Under the pieces are notes generated by a model. The model was given only the letters and a program-made list of their open reading frames with translations. It made no database searches and was not told where the DNA came from. From Chitinophaga qingshengii (GTDB lineage: Bacteria > Bacteroidota > Bacteroidia > Chitinophagales > Chitinophagaceae): a stretch of DNA of 64,000 bases. The position numbers and the translations under genes are program-made. The stretch lies in assembly GCF_014529935.1 (NCBI RefSeq), contig NZ_JACVFC010000002.1, positions 1,054,001 through 1,118,000 on the forward strand, in the 5' to 3' direction. Shown one piece after another: positions 24,543 through 33,807 of this stretch (its first letter is position 1; every line of letters starts with the position of its first letter).

Positions 24543-25130
24543 CTAGTCTTTAATCTGCAGTACTTGTTGCACCTGATAATAATTTTTCCAGTCCAGGCTG
24601 GCAGAGCGGGCGTTTACCCCACCGGGCACTATTACATAGCGGTACTGGTAACGTTTGCCCGTAGACGTAGTCTGGGTGCTGGGATTACCATTGGCAATCA
24701 GGCTGATGCTTTTGGAAGCCGCCACATAACGGATCAGCGTTCCATATTCATCGGTGTAAGGCAACAGCACAATGCTTTGCTGGGAAGGGGTCCCCAGGTT
24801 GATATACACATTCACCAATGCATTGCTTAATACAGCTGAATCCAGCTTAGGTGCGGGAAGCGTAGCAGCATATACCACAGTATCTACCGTACCATCGGGA
24901 TTGGTAACCGTTTGGGCACCCTGGAAACGGACATCCAGCCAGCCGGAATAAATCACGTTGGCAGAACCGGGTTCGCCATCAGTACCTTTAGGACCCTGGG
25001 GGCCCTGCGCGCCATTATTACCTGCAGGACCGGCAGGACCTTGAGCGCCGTCTTTAGAGCAGGCCATAAAAAATACTACAACAGAGAGAATCAGTGCATA
25101 GGGCATGCAACGCAATACTTGTTTCATCAT
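24543..25130 (-). CDS. Lipoprotein with collagen-like repeat
   Basis: A 195-residue protein with a lipoprotein signal peptide (FFMACSKD, lipidated C24). Ten uninterrupted Gly-X-Y triplets follow directly (residues 28-57, beginning GAQGPAGPAG). The C-terminal ~135 residues are a beta-rich domain that I do not recognise (starting VIYSGWLDVRF). Collagen-like triplets usually trimerise, so the protein may be a trimeric stalked lipoprotein of the outer membrane. It follows a PorP/SprF gene by 39 bases and ends the long surface-protein gene series. Confidence 0.82.
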   Translation of the reverse strand: MMKQVLRCMPYALILSVVVFFMACSKDGAQGPAGPAGNNGAQGPQGPKGTDGEPGSANVIYSGWLDVRFQGAQTVTNPDGTVDTVVYAATLPAPKLDSAVLSNALVNVYINLGTPSQQSIVLLPYTDEYGTLIRYVAASKSISLIANGNPSTQTTSTGKRYQYRYVIVPGGVNARSASLDWKNYYQVQQVLQIKD

Positions 25131-25169
25131 TACAGTTTGGATTTAAGTGTTTATTTTGATTGATTTTTT

Positions 25170-26198
25170 CTACCATACATTCCGCGGACACGTATCTCCG
25201 TATTTGTTGCCCAGCAGAAAACCGATCATCAGTTCATGCGATCCCTTGCTGACGGTATTCAGGGAAGATGCCGTATAGTCGTACGAGTAACCGATATTAA
25301 AAGTGGAATTGATGTTTACACCAAACATCCCTGCCACCCCATCATGCAGACGATAGGAAGCTCCCACCCAGAAACGGTCCCGGAACATCATGCGGGCGTT
25401 TACATCCACACTGACCGGCATAGCGGTGATAAACTTCACCATCACGGAAGGCAATACATTCATATCATCGTTTAACCATAACCGGTAGCCCGTGGTAAAA
25501 AAGAGATGTGGCACCAGTTTACCGCGGTATACGCTGTCACCGGCCAGTTTGCCGTTATCAAAACTGATGTTTTGCGGGATGATATTCTGAGCAGAGATGC
25601 CCGCGAAAAAATCCGCCGAATACAACCACAGCCCGGCGCCGATATCCGGGCGCCAGCGGTTCAGGACACCGCTGCCGTTGATAGCCGGATCATTAGGGTC
25701 CAGGAAACCTACTTTGCCGGCATCGAGACTCACCTGCTGCATACCAAGCGACAACCCTGCGCTGAGACTGGTCCTGGGCGAGAGATTGATATGATGCGCA
25801 TATGCCGCGCTGATGGAAAACCGGTTAAGCGGACCAGCCTTATCATTCAGGATCGTCAAACCAGCACCGGGATGCGGCGGTGGTGTCGTATAGTCACGCC
25901 AGTAGGCTTTCCCTCTGGGGTTCTCTCCCTGCATTTCAAAACCGGTAGGCGACGCATTGCTGTAATCCGATTTACGCAATGGCCCGTGTATGGTCAGGTA
26001 AGTAGTCACCGGAGAACCGTTTAATCCGGCCCATTGATGCCGGTGACTCAGGCGCAGGTCCCAGTAGTTCTCTATTCCCGCTACCGCGGGATTGATGATG
26101 AAAGGATTCATGATATACTGCGTATAGTGCGGCTGTTGCTGGGCCTGCACCCACATCGCTATCATGCCTATCAGACCAGTTAACACAAACTTTTTCAT
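25170..26198 (-). CDS. PorP/SprF-family type IX secretion-associated outer-membrane protein (copy 2)
   Basis: A 342-residue protein with a signal peptide (MKKFVLTGLIGMIAMWVQAQ) and the family opening QPHYTQYIMNPFIINPAVAGIENYWD, then alternating amphipathic strands of a beta-barrel. PorP/SprF proteins are outer-membrane partners of T9SS; SprF is needed for delivery of the SprB adhesin, which carries a type B C-terminal signal. This copy follows the OmpA-family gene by 33 bases. It probably serves one of the two large type B proteins in this cluster. It is clearly related to the copy at 28251-29255. Confidence 0.9.
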   Translation of the reverse strand: MKKFVLTGLIGMIAMWVQAQQQPHYTQYIMNPFIINPAVAGIENYWDLRLSHRHQWAGLNGSPVTTYLTIHGPLRKSDYSNASPTGFEMQGENPRGKAYWRDYTTPPPHPGAGLTILNDKAGPLNRFSISAAYAHHINLSPRTSLSAGLSLGMQQVSLDAGKVGFLDPNDPAINGSGVLNRWRPDIGAGLWLYSADFFAGISAQNIIPQNISFDNGKLAGDSVYRGKLVPHLFFTTGYRLWLNDDMNVLPSVMVKFITAMPVSVDVNARMMFRDRFWVGASYRLHDGVAGMFGVNINSTFNIGYSYDYTASSLNTVSKGSHELMIGFLLGNKYGDTCPRNVW

Positions 26199-26231
26199 GA
26201 CTCAATGTTTTAGGTTAAAAACAGGTCCGCC

Positions 26232-28223
26232 CTATTTCTTCAGTATCGTGAAGGTGGTCCTTCTGTTCTTCTGCCGTCCTTCGGGGTTGTCTGAACCATC
26301 CGGCAGCGAGTTGGGTGCTATGGGCATGGAGGCGCCATATCCTTTCGAGGCGAGGCGGTGACGATCTATTCCCTTTTCCACGAGGTAGTCTACGCAGCTC
26401 CTGGCACGGGCTTCGGAGAGACGCTGGTTATAGCGCCGGGTACCGATACTGTCGGTATGGGCAGTCAGTTCTATCTCCATGGCAGGGTTTTCCTGCAGCA
26501 GGGTGACCAGTTTATCCAACGATGCAAAAGACTCCGGTTTCAGGGTGGCTTTATCATAGTCGTAGTATACGTTTTCCAGCGTCACAGGAGACGGCGGCGG
26601 CACAATAGGCTTCAAACACAACGCCGGCGCAGTAATAGCGGCGGTATCTTCATTTTCAGGAATACCGATATGCTGCGTTCCCTGCGTATAACCGACTGCG
26701 TTAGCCACGGCTACCAGGGGCTGGTATTCTTCCAGGGCGAAAGCATAACTACCGTCTGCTGCGGTGTTGCGGGTGGTGACCACCTGATTGCTAACGGTAT
26801 CGACAATACGTACTTCGGCACCTGCCACCGGCGTATTAGAGCCACAGGCCACCACTACGCCGCTGAGCTGGCGCGGAGGCCGGTTTTTATGCAGGAAGAA
26901 CAGCTCCAGGCAACATTCTGCCGCGCGGTCGGTGCCCAGCAGCACATCATCCAGGAGGTTACGGGTATTGCTATGGCTGGCAAAGTAAATGTCATCCTTC
27001 ACGGAGTTCACCGGATACCCCATATTCACCGGCGTTTGAAAACTGCCCGGTTCGCCCTTGCTGCTGAAAAAATCGTAGCCGCCCATACCAGTACGGCCAT
27101 CGGTGGAAAACACCAGCGTATGCGTAGCAGCGTGGTAATACGGCGCCTGTTCGTTGCCGGCGGTATTGATCACCTCTCCCAAATTGGCGGTGCTGACCGG
27201 CTTCCCGGTTTCATCCAGCGTAGCGTACCACAAGTCAAAACCACCCTGGCCACCAGGCCGGTCACTGGCATACAGCAAGTGTTTGCCATCGGGCAACACA
27301 AAAGGCTGTTGTGTATTGCTGCCGGGAACATTGATGAGCGCATCCAGGATTACCGGCTCTCCCCAGCCACTGCCGCTTTTTCTGGCAGACCAGATAGAAG
27401 CGATTTTTTTACCATGATCTATCTGCCAGCGGGTGATAAACAACTGCTGTCCATCGGGACTGATGCTAACAGCCCCCTGGTGCAGCGATTCCGGTTGGGG
27501 AACCGTCAGCAAACGAATATTGGCAGCCTGCCCGTTGGTATAATCTGCGGTATACACCCTGTTCACGAATCCTTTGTTTTTAGCCGGGTCGGGACGGGTA
27601 GAGGTAAACAGCAACGCGCCGTCGGCCGTCCAGAGCGGCGCATAGCTGGCGCCGGTGGTATTGAGTGCCGCCGGCGCCTTTTTTATTTCATAAAGGGAAA
27701 GGTCAGACCGTTTTAATTGGGCATTGATAAATGCGAGGTTTTTTACTTCCTTTTCGGCAGCGGCACTATAGCCATCCTGGGAACCGTAGCCCTGCAGAAA
27801 ACTGTGGAAGGCTTTTTCCGCTTCTTCATATTTGCCGAGCGAACGCAACGAAACAGCATAGTAATAGGCAGCCAGCGGGAAGTGACGGCCATCGGCTTCC
27901 AGCACGGTTTCATAATGCGGCGCAGCTTTTTGAAAGTTGTGCAGGTTACGATAACTCTCTGCCAGTTTATACACGGCTTGTTGTTCGCTGCTGACAGGAA
28001 TATTGGTTTTACGGCCGGCATTCACCGCTGCATAAGGCTTATAGGAGTCTTTCCGGAAAGCCTTGTTCCTGGTACCAAGGTATTTTTCATAATACTGAAC
28101 AGCCGAATTATAATCTTCTTTTTTATAGTACTGGTCGGCCGCTTTCAGGTAATCGTAGGTAAATTGCGCCTGTAGCGTCATAGCGGCCAGTAACACGGAT
28201 GCGGTAATGAATAGTTTTTTCAT
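26232..28223 (-). CDS. OmpA-family protein with TPR and PD40 repeats (PorE/SprE-neighbour type)
   Basis: A 663-residue envelope protein. It has a signal peptide (MKKLFITASVLLAAMTLQAQ), tetratricopeptide-like helices (about 25-170), PD40/WD40-like beta-propeller strands (about 190-420), a carboxypeptidase-regulatory-like beta-sandwich (about 450-525) and a C-terminal OmpA peptidoglycan-binding domain (about 550-663, with LTAHTDSIGTRRYNQRLSEARA). This is the architecture of proteins that tie T9SS/PorP units to peptidoglycan, as PorE does. It lies between two PorP/SprF genes, supporting that role. Confidence 0.9.
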   Translation of the reverse strand: MKKLFITASVLLAAMTLQAQFTYDYLKAADQYYKKEDYNSAVQYYEKYLGTRNKAFRKDSYKPYAAVNAGRKTNIPVSSEQQAVYKLAESYRNLHNFQKAAPHYETVLEADGRHFPLAAYYYAVSLRSLGKYEEAEKAFHSFLQGYGSQDGYSAAAEKEVKNLAFINAQLKRSDLSLYEIKKAPAALNTTGASYAPLWTADGALLFTSTRPDPAKNKGFVNRVYTADYTNGQAANIRLLTVPQPESLHQGAVSISPDGQQLFITRWQIDHGKKIASIWSARKSGSGWGEPVILDALINVPGSNTQQPFVLPDGKHLLYASDRPGGQGGFDLWYATLDETGKPVSTANLGEVINTAGNEQAPYYHAATHTLVFSTDGRTGMGGYDFFSSKGEPGSFQTPVNMGYPVNSVKDDIYFASHSNTRNLLDDVLLGTDRAAECCLELFFLHKNRPPRQLSGVVVACGSNTPVAGAEVRIVDTVSNQVVTTRNTAADGSYAFALEEYQPLVAVANAVGYTQGTQHIGIPENEDTAAITAPALCLKPIVPPPSPVTLENVYYDYDKATLKPESFASLDKLVTLLQENPAMEIELTAHTDSIGTRRYNQRLSEARARSCVDYLVEKGIDRHRLASKGYGASMPIAPNSLPDGSDNPEGRQKNRRTTFTILKK

Positions 28224-28250
28224 GAGATGTCTGTTACATGTAGAGATGAA

Positions 28251-29255
28251 TTACAAACGGGGACATACAAATTCCACTTCCGGTGTTCTCACCTTCCGCC
28301 GTCCGATAAAAGTGAGTGATACTTCGAAGCTGTTAGAGCCCCGGGCCATCTTACTCAGGTCAGAGGTGTTGATATCATAACTCACACCCAGCATCATGGT
28401 TTTGTAGATAAAACCGGCGTGTGTGGTGAAAGCATCTTTGTAGCGGTAGTTCAGTCCCAACAGGAAATCCGTTTCAGCAGCAGCTTTCAGCTGACCATAG
28501 GCGCCGATCATTTTCTCCTGCGCCGGTCCCTGCTGCATGAACAGGAAATTGGGTGTAATACTTAGTATATCCGACAACGTTAGCTTCACACCACCGTGTA
28601 TATTAAAACGCATAGGAAAACGGGCATCACCGGCAGCGGCAAACTGGTCCTGCGGACGGGTAAGATGCATCACGGAGAAACCGCCGTAGATATTGTACTT
28701 CTTGCCAGGGGTAGCGTCATAGTAGAGCGCACCTGCGCCGGCATCAAAGGAAAGCGACGAAGTCCTGGTGAGTATATCCGTTACCGGGTTACCGGGATTG
28801 TAGCCGGTCACCGGGTTCCACTGCTCGCCGAAAGTGAGCTTTGACGGGTCAAAGCGGCGCTGAATAAAGCCCAGCTGCAACCCAAAGTTGAGCTGATGAT
28901 AATGCGCGGCATCCAGCTTCACGCCCGTATAGGCGGCACTGATATACCCGGTGGTATAGTTATATCCGCCGTCGCCGGCTGTTTGATTCAGGACACTGCC
29001 GCCGAAGTTGATGTTTTTAGCGGTCGGCACTTCTGCTGCTACACTATAGGTTCTGAATGGGCTGATATTTCCCCACTGTGTCCGGTATATCGCGGCTACC
29101 CGGTAGTCTCCGTCGAAAGCACCGGTGAGCGCCGGGTTGAGCCACGACGGATAGGTATAGTACTGCGAGAAATGCGGGTCGGCCTGAGCCGCCGCCTTCG
29201 AGCAGGCGAAGAAGAGGGTCACTGACATGAGCCATGTTGCAATAGTAGTTCTCAT
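28251..29255 (-). CDS. PorP/SprF-family type IX secretion-associated outer-membrane protein (copy 1)
   Basis: A 334-residue beta-barrel protein with a signal peptide ending near ACSKAAAQA, then the family start DPHFSQYYTYPSWLNPALTGAFDGDYR and a barrel-like C-terminus. It starts 33 bases after the 1379-residue PKD protein, the classic SprB-SprF type pairing in which the PorP/SprF protein handles a type B C-terminal-signal substrate. The Cys in the signal region could suggest lipidation, but the context (FFACSKAAAQ) more likely precedes normal cleavage. Confidence 0.9.
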   Translation of the reverse strand: MRTTIATWLMSVTLFFACSKAAAQADPHFSQYYTYPSWLNPALTGAFDGDYRVAAIYRTQWGNISPFRTYSVAAEVPTAKNINFGGSVLNQTAGDGGYNYTTGYISAAYTGVKLDAAHYHQLNFGLQLGFIQRRFDPSKLTFGEQWNPVTGYNPGNPVTDILTRTSSLSFDAGAGALYYDATPGKKYNIYGGFSVMHLTRPQDQFAAAGDARFPMRFNIHGGVKLTLSDILSITPNFLFMQQGPAQEKMIGAYGQLKAAAETDFLLGLNYRYKDAFTTHAGFIYKTMMLGVSYDINTSDLSKMARGSNSFEVSLTFIGRRKVRTPEVEFVCPRL

Positions 29256-29288
29256 TTTGCTGTCCGTGTTTTATGTGAATAATGTTCG

Positions 29289-32200
29289 TTATCGGATGAT
29301 AGCCACGTACCCGGTAAGTGGTGCAAATCCACTGTGAAGGGTGATGACGTAATAGTAGGTACCTACCGGCAACGGGTTTCCTTTGAAACTGCCGTCCCAG
29401 GGCTGTGCATAACCGTTGGACTGGTACACCCGCTGTCCATAGCGGTTGAACACTTCCACCTTGCTGCCAGGATAGTCGCTCAGGTTGTAGATCACCCATT
29501 TGTCGTTGATGTTATCTCCATTGGGAGAGAAAGCATTCGGCGGGTTCACTGGTTTCAGCACCTTGACAGACAGCTGATCGCTGGCGATACAGTTATGTTT
29601 ACCGATAGCGGTCAACGTATACACCTGATCATGTAAAGCCGGAATAGAAGGCGACAACAGCGTCGGATTGGGGAAGTCGGCCGCCGGTTCCCAACGGAAC
29701 TTCAGGTTCACGGAATCATTGGCCGTAGGCCTGAAAGTGATCACGGTACCCTGCGGCACCACAAAGGACTGGCCGGCATCAATCACCGGTTGCAGGTATA
29801 CCACCACTTTGCTGCTGAAAGGCGCGGACGTACATCCGGCCACGTTAGTAACCTTCAGTTGTACGGTATATTCGCCAGGCTCGGTGAATTTTTTCACCGG
29901 GTTCTGCGCGGTAGCGGTACTGCCATCCCCGAATTCCCAGGCCCAGCTGTTGATATTACTGCTGGCATCAGTACTTTGATCTGTGAAGATGTTATCTGTT
30001 CCCTGGCACAGGGTGTCTGGTGATACTTTGAAAGCCGCAACCGGCTGACCGAAGAAGGCTTCCAGCCGTTTGGTCGTATTACCGGTGCAACCAAATGCAG
30101 AGGTGGCGGTGAGCACTACATCAAATGGCCCATAGGCGGTATAGTTATGGAGCGGATCTTTCAACGCAGAGGTAGCGCTGGCATCCCCGAAGTTCCACTG
30201 CCAGGTAAGGGCGGAATTGTCCTTCACCGTACTCAGATTGGTGAACTTCGCGCTACCTTCCGGCATACACACGGAAGCGGGTAACTGGAAATTCACTTCC
30301 GGCAACGGATGTACCGCCACCGGGGCGGTAGCGGTATCGCTGGCACATTGATGGTCGCTGATGGCCACCAGTTTAACGGTATAGTTACCGTCGGCAGGGT
30401 ACAGCACATTAAATGGATTATTATTACTGGCGACGGTCTGTTTACCATTACCGTCATCCCACTTCCAGGAGATAATAGTACCGCTGCTGATGGTAGATTG
30501 ATCGGTGATCGCCGCAGGCTGCCCGAGGCACACGCTGGCAGCCGCGGTAAAACCAGCTACCGGCTTCGGATACACGATCATATCAGTAGCAACGGAGTCC
30601 GTACAACCGGTGCTGGCGTCAAACACAAACCAGATCTTATGGGTACCGGCGCCGGCCACCGATGGGGTGAAGTTCCCGGAAGAATCGGTACCAGGGCCTT
30701 TATAGTAGCCTTTACCGGTTACCCCGTTCTGCACGGTAGCGTTAGCCACTTTAATGCTTCCTTTCACGTTCACGCATATACCATTTACCGGCGCATAGGC
30801 CAATTGTGGCTTTAGTTTAAAGCTGGCTGCGATGGTAGTATCCTTCGTACAGCCTTTATCGGTAGTAACCTGGTATTTGATATTGTAGGTACCAAACTTC
30901 GTATAGGCGTGTGAAGGCGACGGCAACAACGACGTATTCGGATTAGCGGGCGTAGCGCCGGCATCACCAAAATCCCAGCTGTGGCCGGCAAGCGTTTGGG
31001 CATCGGGTACGGTAGCGGTGCTGGTAAACTGTACCACACCATCTACCGGCAGACAGTCGCCCGGGAAGGTAAAGGCTGCATGTGGCTTGGCATACACGGT
31101 AATAGTTTTGGTAGCGGTATCACTGATACACAGGTCGCTCACTTTTACCACATGTTTAACCGTATACGTTTTGAATCCATTATAGGTCATAGACTGTGGT
31201 GCGTTGGTAGTGGCTTTCGTCACCGAGTCGTTACCAAAATCCCAGTACCATTCCTTCAATGGCGCAGTGCCGCCATAGGTGGAGTTGTCTGTCAGTTTCA
31301 CCGGTGCGCCTTCACACAAGGCAGGTACATCGCTGGCGAAATTCGCCACTGGTTTGGCGGAGGCAGTCACCTGAAAAGCGGTGTCTCCCACACAACCGTC
31401 GGCAGATATCACCGTCAGTTTTACATTGGCGGGTCCCGGTTGAAAAGCATGATGCACTTCAATTCCGCTGTCTACAGCCGGACCGGGGAATTCCCATTTC
31501 CAACGGTTTATTTTATAATCAGGCTGATTATTATCTCCCTTAAAGATGGCACTATCTAACGTACAACCCGTGTACGTATAGCTGGAAATAGCACGGGGCT
31601 TCGTTTTTACCGAAATAGTATACCCTACTTTTTCCGTATTGGTACAGTTCTCAATGGACGGATGGGTAGACATGACCGTGATATCAAACTCTCCGGTGCC
31701 GGCGAATTTATAAGTGCCTGGCAAGGTATATTTATAGTAAGTGATACCGTTGATCACCACGGTAGCAACTGGTACCGGCGCGTTCACGGTAACATCTGCA
31801 TTGGGTGTAATAGCTGCACCCAGCAGGCTCAGTTTCCACACCATCTTCGTAGGCTTATAAGCCATCAGGATAGACAGTTCCACCGGCGTTTGCGTACAGG
31901 TAAAATCATTGCTGGCTTTGGAAGTATCGTATTCGTTGTGAATAGCCCCTACTGCATTGAGGTTGTTGATCATAGTACCGGCATTGTACCCGTAACTTTC
32001 CACGCTGCCCAACCCATAGGTAGTAGCCGTAAAAGCGGAATCACTGGTAACAATACACTGCGCCTGTGATGCATTCCAACGTTTCACCACTACGGAATAA
32101 CCCGGCATATTGGGATGCGGATAAGAAGTATTAAACGTAGGATTACCATCAATCAGCAACGAACTGATACCGCCGGTAGGTATAATCAGCGTGAGGTAAT

Positions 32201-33428
32201 TGACGGTGATAAACTCGCGGTTATTACGGTAAAAACCGGTTCTTTTAATAGCCTGCTCAATCGGACTGAGATAAACCATTTCCGGATCACCCAGCGGGTC
32301 AGTGTTACCGCAGGAACCGGAAGAAGGCATGTATTGCGCTACCAGTACGGGTTTATCGGCTTCTATGTAATCGGCGGTATTACTTTTATATTCGTAATAG
32401 GAATTAGCAATCAAGGGACCAGGCATGTTGGCGCCGTTCATCTTCACCACGGTAGTAGGGTCTTTCACCACCACTTTAAACATCGAATACTGGTTGGATG
32501 TAGGCGTAGCCGAATGAGAATAAGGCGCGGTCAGGTAACGTTTGCCCCAGGCCTGGAAAGGAAATACCTGCTGGATATTATTGTCCCCACTTCCCCCGCT
32601 GTTGGTACACGACTGCGCGGTACGGCTACTACCGGAGAATACAGCCACCGGATAACATTCTCCGATTGAATTTCCTATAGACTTCACCGTTGTACCGGTT
32701 AGCTCCCTTCCCTTGGAACCGCCCAGCGAAGCGCCTACCAGCTGGTAGATATCTCCCCGGTTAAGCGTTACCGTGAAAGGAACGCCCGGAGCACGGCCGT
32801 TGCGGGTCAATACGGAAGGGGTAATTTCTACAACCGTATTATTCTGGTTGGCCACTACAAACATCCAGGAAAAACAATCGGAGGCATAGTCCTGCTGACT
32901 GTTGACGGAGATATAGGAATAGCCCCATGTTTCCTCCGGCATCAGCATAGTAGCACCGGAAGAAGCACTGCCGAAAATATGTGCATAGGCCACTATCGGC
33001 ACGTTACTGTGAATATGAATGGCTTTGTTATTGAACGTACCTTCCCCACCGGTACCGCCGAAAGACGGCGGTGGTGAATACAAGCGGGCATCGAAGCCGC
33101 CCGTTTTAGGAATCAGGTCCGAAGCAATAACGGTGTTGGCAGGGATGTTGTAAGTGCGCGTCCAGGCGGTACCGTTAATGGTAACGGTGACCGTAGCAGG
33201 TTGCTCGGCACTCAGGTACAGGATCATTTCCTGGGAGTTACCGCCTCCCGGCTCCATGAACTGATGATGTCCGTAGCCAACCCAGAAGTCCTTCCCTTTG
33301 TTGGAAAGATTCTGGGCGTGTGAACTAAAGGCTACGAACTGCAACACTAACACAGATATGGTTATGACACATCGCTGTAGCAGTCGGCTGGCAGGATGAT
33401 GGGATATTTTGGTTAACATCTTGTACAA
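29289..33428 (-). CDS. Large secreted PKD-repeat protein with type B T9SS C-terminal domain
   Basis: A 1379-residue surface or secreted protein. After a signal peptide (about 1-38), residues about 43-480 form a module opening KDFWVGYGHHQF that resembles the IgGFc-binding N-terminal domain and is shared with the giant protein upstream. About six PKD-type domains follow (residues ~600-1200; motifs KWEFPGP, YWDFGNDS, SWDFGDAG, KWDDGNG, QWNFGDAS, AWEFGDGS), with one divergent Ig-like domain among them. The last ~87 residues (NAFSPNGDNINDKWVI ... GYVAIIR) are a gliding-motility-associated, CHU-type, type B sorting domain. Likely an adhesin or filament; the ligand is unknown. Confidence 0.9.
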   Translation of the reverse strand: MYKMLTKISHHPASRLLQRCVITISVLVLQFVAFSSHAQNLSNKGKDFWVGYGHHQFMEPGGGNSQEMILYLSAEQPATVTVTINGTAWTRTYNIPANTVIASDLIPKTGGFDARLYSPPPSFGGTGGEGTFNNKAIHIHSNVPIVAYAHIFGSASSGATMLMPEETWGYSYISVNSQQDYASDCFSWMFVVANQNNTVVEITPSVLTRNGRAPGVPFTVTLNRGDIYQLVGASLGGSKGRELTGTTVKSIGNSIGECYPVAVFSGSSRTAQSCTNSGGSGDNNIQQVFPFQAWGKRYLTAPYSHSATPTSNQYSMFKVVVKDPTTVVKMNGANMPGPLIANSYYEYKSNTADYIEADKPVLVAQYMPSSGSCGNTDPLGDPEMVYLSPIEQAIKRTGFYRNNREFITVNYLTLIIPTGGISSLLIDGNPTFNTSYPHPNMPGYSVVVKRWNASQAQCIVTSDSAFTATTYGLGSVESYGYNAGTMINNLNAVGAIHNEYDTSKASNDFTCTQTPVELSILMAYKPTKMVWKLSLLGAAITPNADVTVNAPVPVATVVINGITYYKYTLPGTYKFAGTGEFDITVMSTHPSIENCTNTEKVGYTISVKTKPRAISSYTYTGCTLDSAIFKGDNNQPDYKINRWKWEFPGPAVDSGIEVHHAFQPGPANVKLTVISADGCVGDTAFQVTASAKPVANFASDVPALCEGAPVKLTDNSTYGGTAPLKEWYWDFGNDSVTKATTNAPQSMTYNGFKTYTVKHVVKVSDLCISDTATKTITVYAKPHAAFTFPGDCLPVDGVVQFTSTATVPDAQTLAGHSWDFGDAGATPANPNTSLLPSPSHAYTKFGTYNIKYQVTTDKGCTKDTTIAASFKLKPQLAYAPVNGICVNVKGSIKVANATVQNGVTGKGYYKGPGTDSSGNFTPSVAGAGTHKIWFVFDASTGCTDSVATDMIVYPKPVAGFTAAASVCLGQPAAITDQSTISSGTIISWKWDDGNGKQTVASNNNPFNVLYPADGNYTVKLVAISDHQCASDTATAPVAVHPLPEVNFQLPASVCMPEGSAKFTNLSTVKDNSALTWQWNFGDASATSALKDPLHNYTAYGPFDVVLTATSAFGCTGNTTKRLEAFFGQPVAAFKVSPDTLCQGTDNIFTDQSTDASSNINSWAWEFGDGSTATAQNPVKKFTEPGEYTVQLKVTNVAGCTSAPFSSKVVVYLQPVIDAGQSFVVPQGTVITFRPTANDSVNLKFRWEPAADFPNPTLLSPSIPALHDQVYTLTAIGKHNCIASDQLSVKVLKPVNPPNAFSPNGDNINDKWVIYNLSDYPGSKVEVFNRYGQRVYQSNGYAQPWDGSFKGNPLPVGTYYYVITLHSGFAPLTGYVAIIR

Positions 33429-33446
33429 TTTTTCATCATGAAATGA

Positions 33447-33794
33447 TTATTGTTTGATGATCATCTTTGAAGTCCTTGTTCCGTCCTCAAATAATGCCCG
33501 CAATAAATAAGGTCCCTGTTCCAGGCCTGATACCTGTACCAGGTGGTCTTTCCCCGGTAATGCTACCCGTCTCACCTGCCGGCCATCGAGGGCGTAAATA
33601 ACCAGCTCCCGCAGGTTCTTCACGGATTTTATATGTACCGATGCCGTAGCGGGATTAGGATAGGCAGTGATGGTGCGGGCGGCGTTGAGCAGGCTGTCTA
33701 TTCCCTGCCGGCAGCTGTGGGCTGCTGCACGGGTTATTCCCCCATGCAGCAACGCAGCTGATATTATGAAAGCAAGCAAGTTTGTTTTCATCAC
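33447..33794 (-). CDS. Minimal T9SS type A sorting-domain protein
   Basis: Only 115 residues: a signal peptide (MMKTNLLAFIISAALLHGG, cleavage near residue 25), about 15 linker residues with one Cys, then a complete type A secretion C-terminal domain (AYPNPATASVHIKSV, LVIYALDGRQVRRV, GPYLLRALFEDG, ending SKMIIKQ). There is essentially no cargo domain. It lies 13 bases after the giant protein and 18 bases before the PKD protein, so it is co-expressed with them. It could be a small secreted factor, a competitor or primer for T9SS, or a remnant of a larger protein; the reading frame is intact. Confidence 0.85.
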   Translation of the reverse strand: MMKTNLLAFIISAALLHGGITRAAAHSCRQGIDSLLNAARTITAYPNPATASVHIKSVKNLRELVIYALDGRQVRRVALPGKDHLVQVSGLEQGPYLLRALFEDGTRTSKMIIKQ

Positions 33795-33807
33795 CTTTCG
33801 TTTTCAG

